Of a DNA stretch of 21,374 nt, positions 20,940 through 21,374 are shown piece after piece (positions within the stretch are counted from its first letter, which is position 1; the number at the start of each line of letters is the position of its first letter). Location of the stretch: the IMG/VR virus record IMGVR_UViG_3300045118_000108, positions 1 to 21,374 of that record; one strand, given 5' to 3'. The stretch is from a virus. Both the position numbers and the translations under genes were made by a program. Below the pieces are notes generated by a model. It searched no databases and was not told the origin of the DNA. It saw only the letters and a list, made by a program, of their open reading frames with translations.

Positions 20940-21374
20940 ATGCCTAAGATTCCCATCTACGAACCCCAGACACAAATAGACCCCAGGTCTCCGGGAACCT
21001 TGGTGGATACTGCCACTTATGCTATTGAAGGCCGGAGCATGGCCCAGATATTTAGCACCGTGGCGGAATCAGCCATGACCGCCAATAAAACCTTGAGCGA
21101 CATCAATCATAGATTCGAGATTGCCCGTAAGACTGATGAACTGGATAACCTCAAGTTGGATATTAGCAAGCGGCTTTATGCGGACAGGGACACATTAAAC
21201 AATATCGAAGACCCGAAGCAATGGCAAGGAGAATTTGAGAAGAAATGGAATGAGAATCTGGCGGCGGGGTTAGCGCGCACTCAAGACCCACTGGTACAGA
21301 ATGCCTTGAAACATTGGGGCATAAAGACCTTCATCGTTGCTAATCATGGAGTCATGCAGGATGCCCGGAAACAG
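20940..21374 (+). CDS. Internal virion protein, partial (gp15/gp16-type position)
   Basis: An ATG at 20940, one base after the previous stop, opens a frame that stays open for 145 codons to the window edge. The visible part begins MPKIPIYEPQTQIDPRSPG, followed by long helices rich in charged residues (MTANKTLSDINHRFEIARK, WQGEFEKKWNENLAAGLAR). Such a start is common in internal core proteins after gp14. The full length and any transglycosylase domain are outside the window. Confidence 0.7.
   Translation, partial: MPKIPIYEPQTQIDPRSPGTLVDTATYAIEGRSMAQIFSTVAESAMTANKTLSDINHRFEIARKTDELDNLKLDISKRLYADRDTLNNIEDPKQWQGEFEKKWNENLAAGLARTQDPLVQNALKHWGIKTFIVANHGVMQDARKQ

Noticed and set aside
1-21374. Integrase, attachment site, transposase or diversity-generating retroelement
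   Set aside because: None is visible; the fibre repeats have no reverse transcriptase or template repeat in the window.

Overview
This window is a stretch of a double-stranded DNA phage genome, or of a prophage or metagenomic phage contig. From the portal gene onward it follows the gene order of short-tailed T7-type podoviruses: head-tail connector (gp8-like), scaffold (gp9-like), major capsid, tail tubular A (gp11-like), nozzle/tail tubular B (gp12-like), a GNAT-like gp13-type protein, gp14-like internal virion protein, and a further internal virion protein cut by the right edge. No single-subunit RNA polymerase, integrase or DNA polymerase lies in the window. Promoters read as ordinary sigma-70 type, so the phage probably relies on host RNA polymerase here. 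A lytic transglycosylase next to small membrane proteins and the T7-type internal core proteins suggest a Gram-negative host. The host cannot be named from the sequence.

Layout. 1-412: a leftward pair, an XRE/Cro-like regulator and a small Cys-rich protein, behind a strong sigma-70 promoter. 413-655: a divergent leader with a terminator-like RNA structure just before the first rightward gene. 656-3139: early replication block, with a SpoVG-like protein and a 700-residue primase-polymerase/winged-helix/RecA-type ATPase. TGACCTCA repeats occur both inside the gene and directly after it, with helical-turn spacing, and look like replication-origin iterons. 3140-4659: a DUF3223/HNH-like protein, a small Cys-rich protein and a beta-class DNA methyltransferase with striking homopolymeric tracts. 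4672-6019: lysis/accessory block with a transglycosylase, a VRR-NUC nuclease, two small membrane proteins and a zinc-ribbon protein.

5904-6914 holds a self-contained cassette. A leftward ribbon-helix-helix repressor gene has its own promoter and a perfect inverted-repeat operator. A divergent rightward promoter drives a 35-residue zinc peptide, followed by about 360 bases without a convincing gene that fold into many strong helices closed by a long-range 7-bp pairing. This is the best candidate in the window for an undescribed element, a large structured RNA under an autoregulated repressor. A replication-type HTH protein follows, and then the packaging genes.

7551-9492: small and large terminase. 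9507-12865: portal with a cloud of small virion-module genes. 12902-15529: scaffold, capsid and a capsid-associated protein, bounded on both sides by intrinsic terminators, with tandem hairpins in the capsid leader. 15544-21374: a probable head-fibre protein with HxH repeats, a small structural protein, tail tube and nozzle (the nozzle carrying two tandem carbohydrate-binding-like modules), and internal virion proteins. Nearly all rightward genes overlap or abut, as in one long operon.
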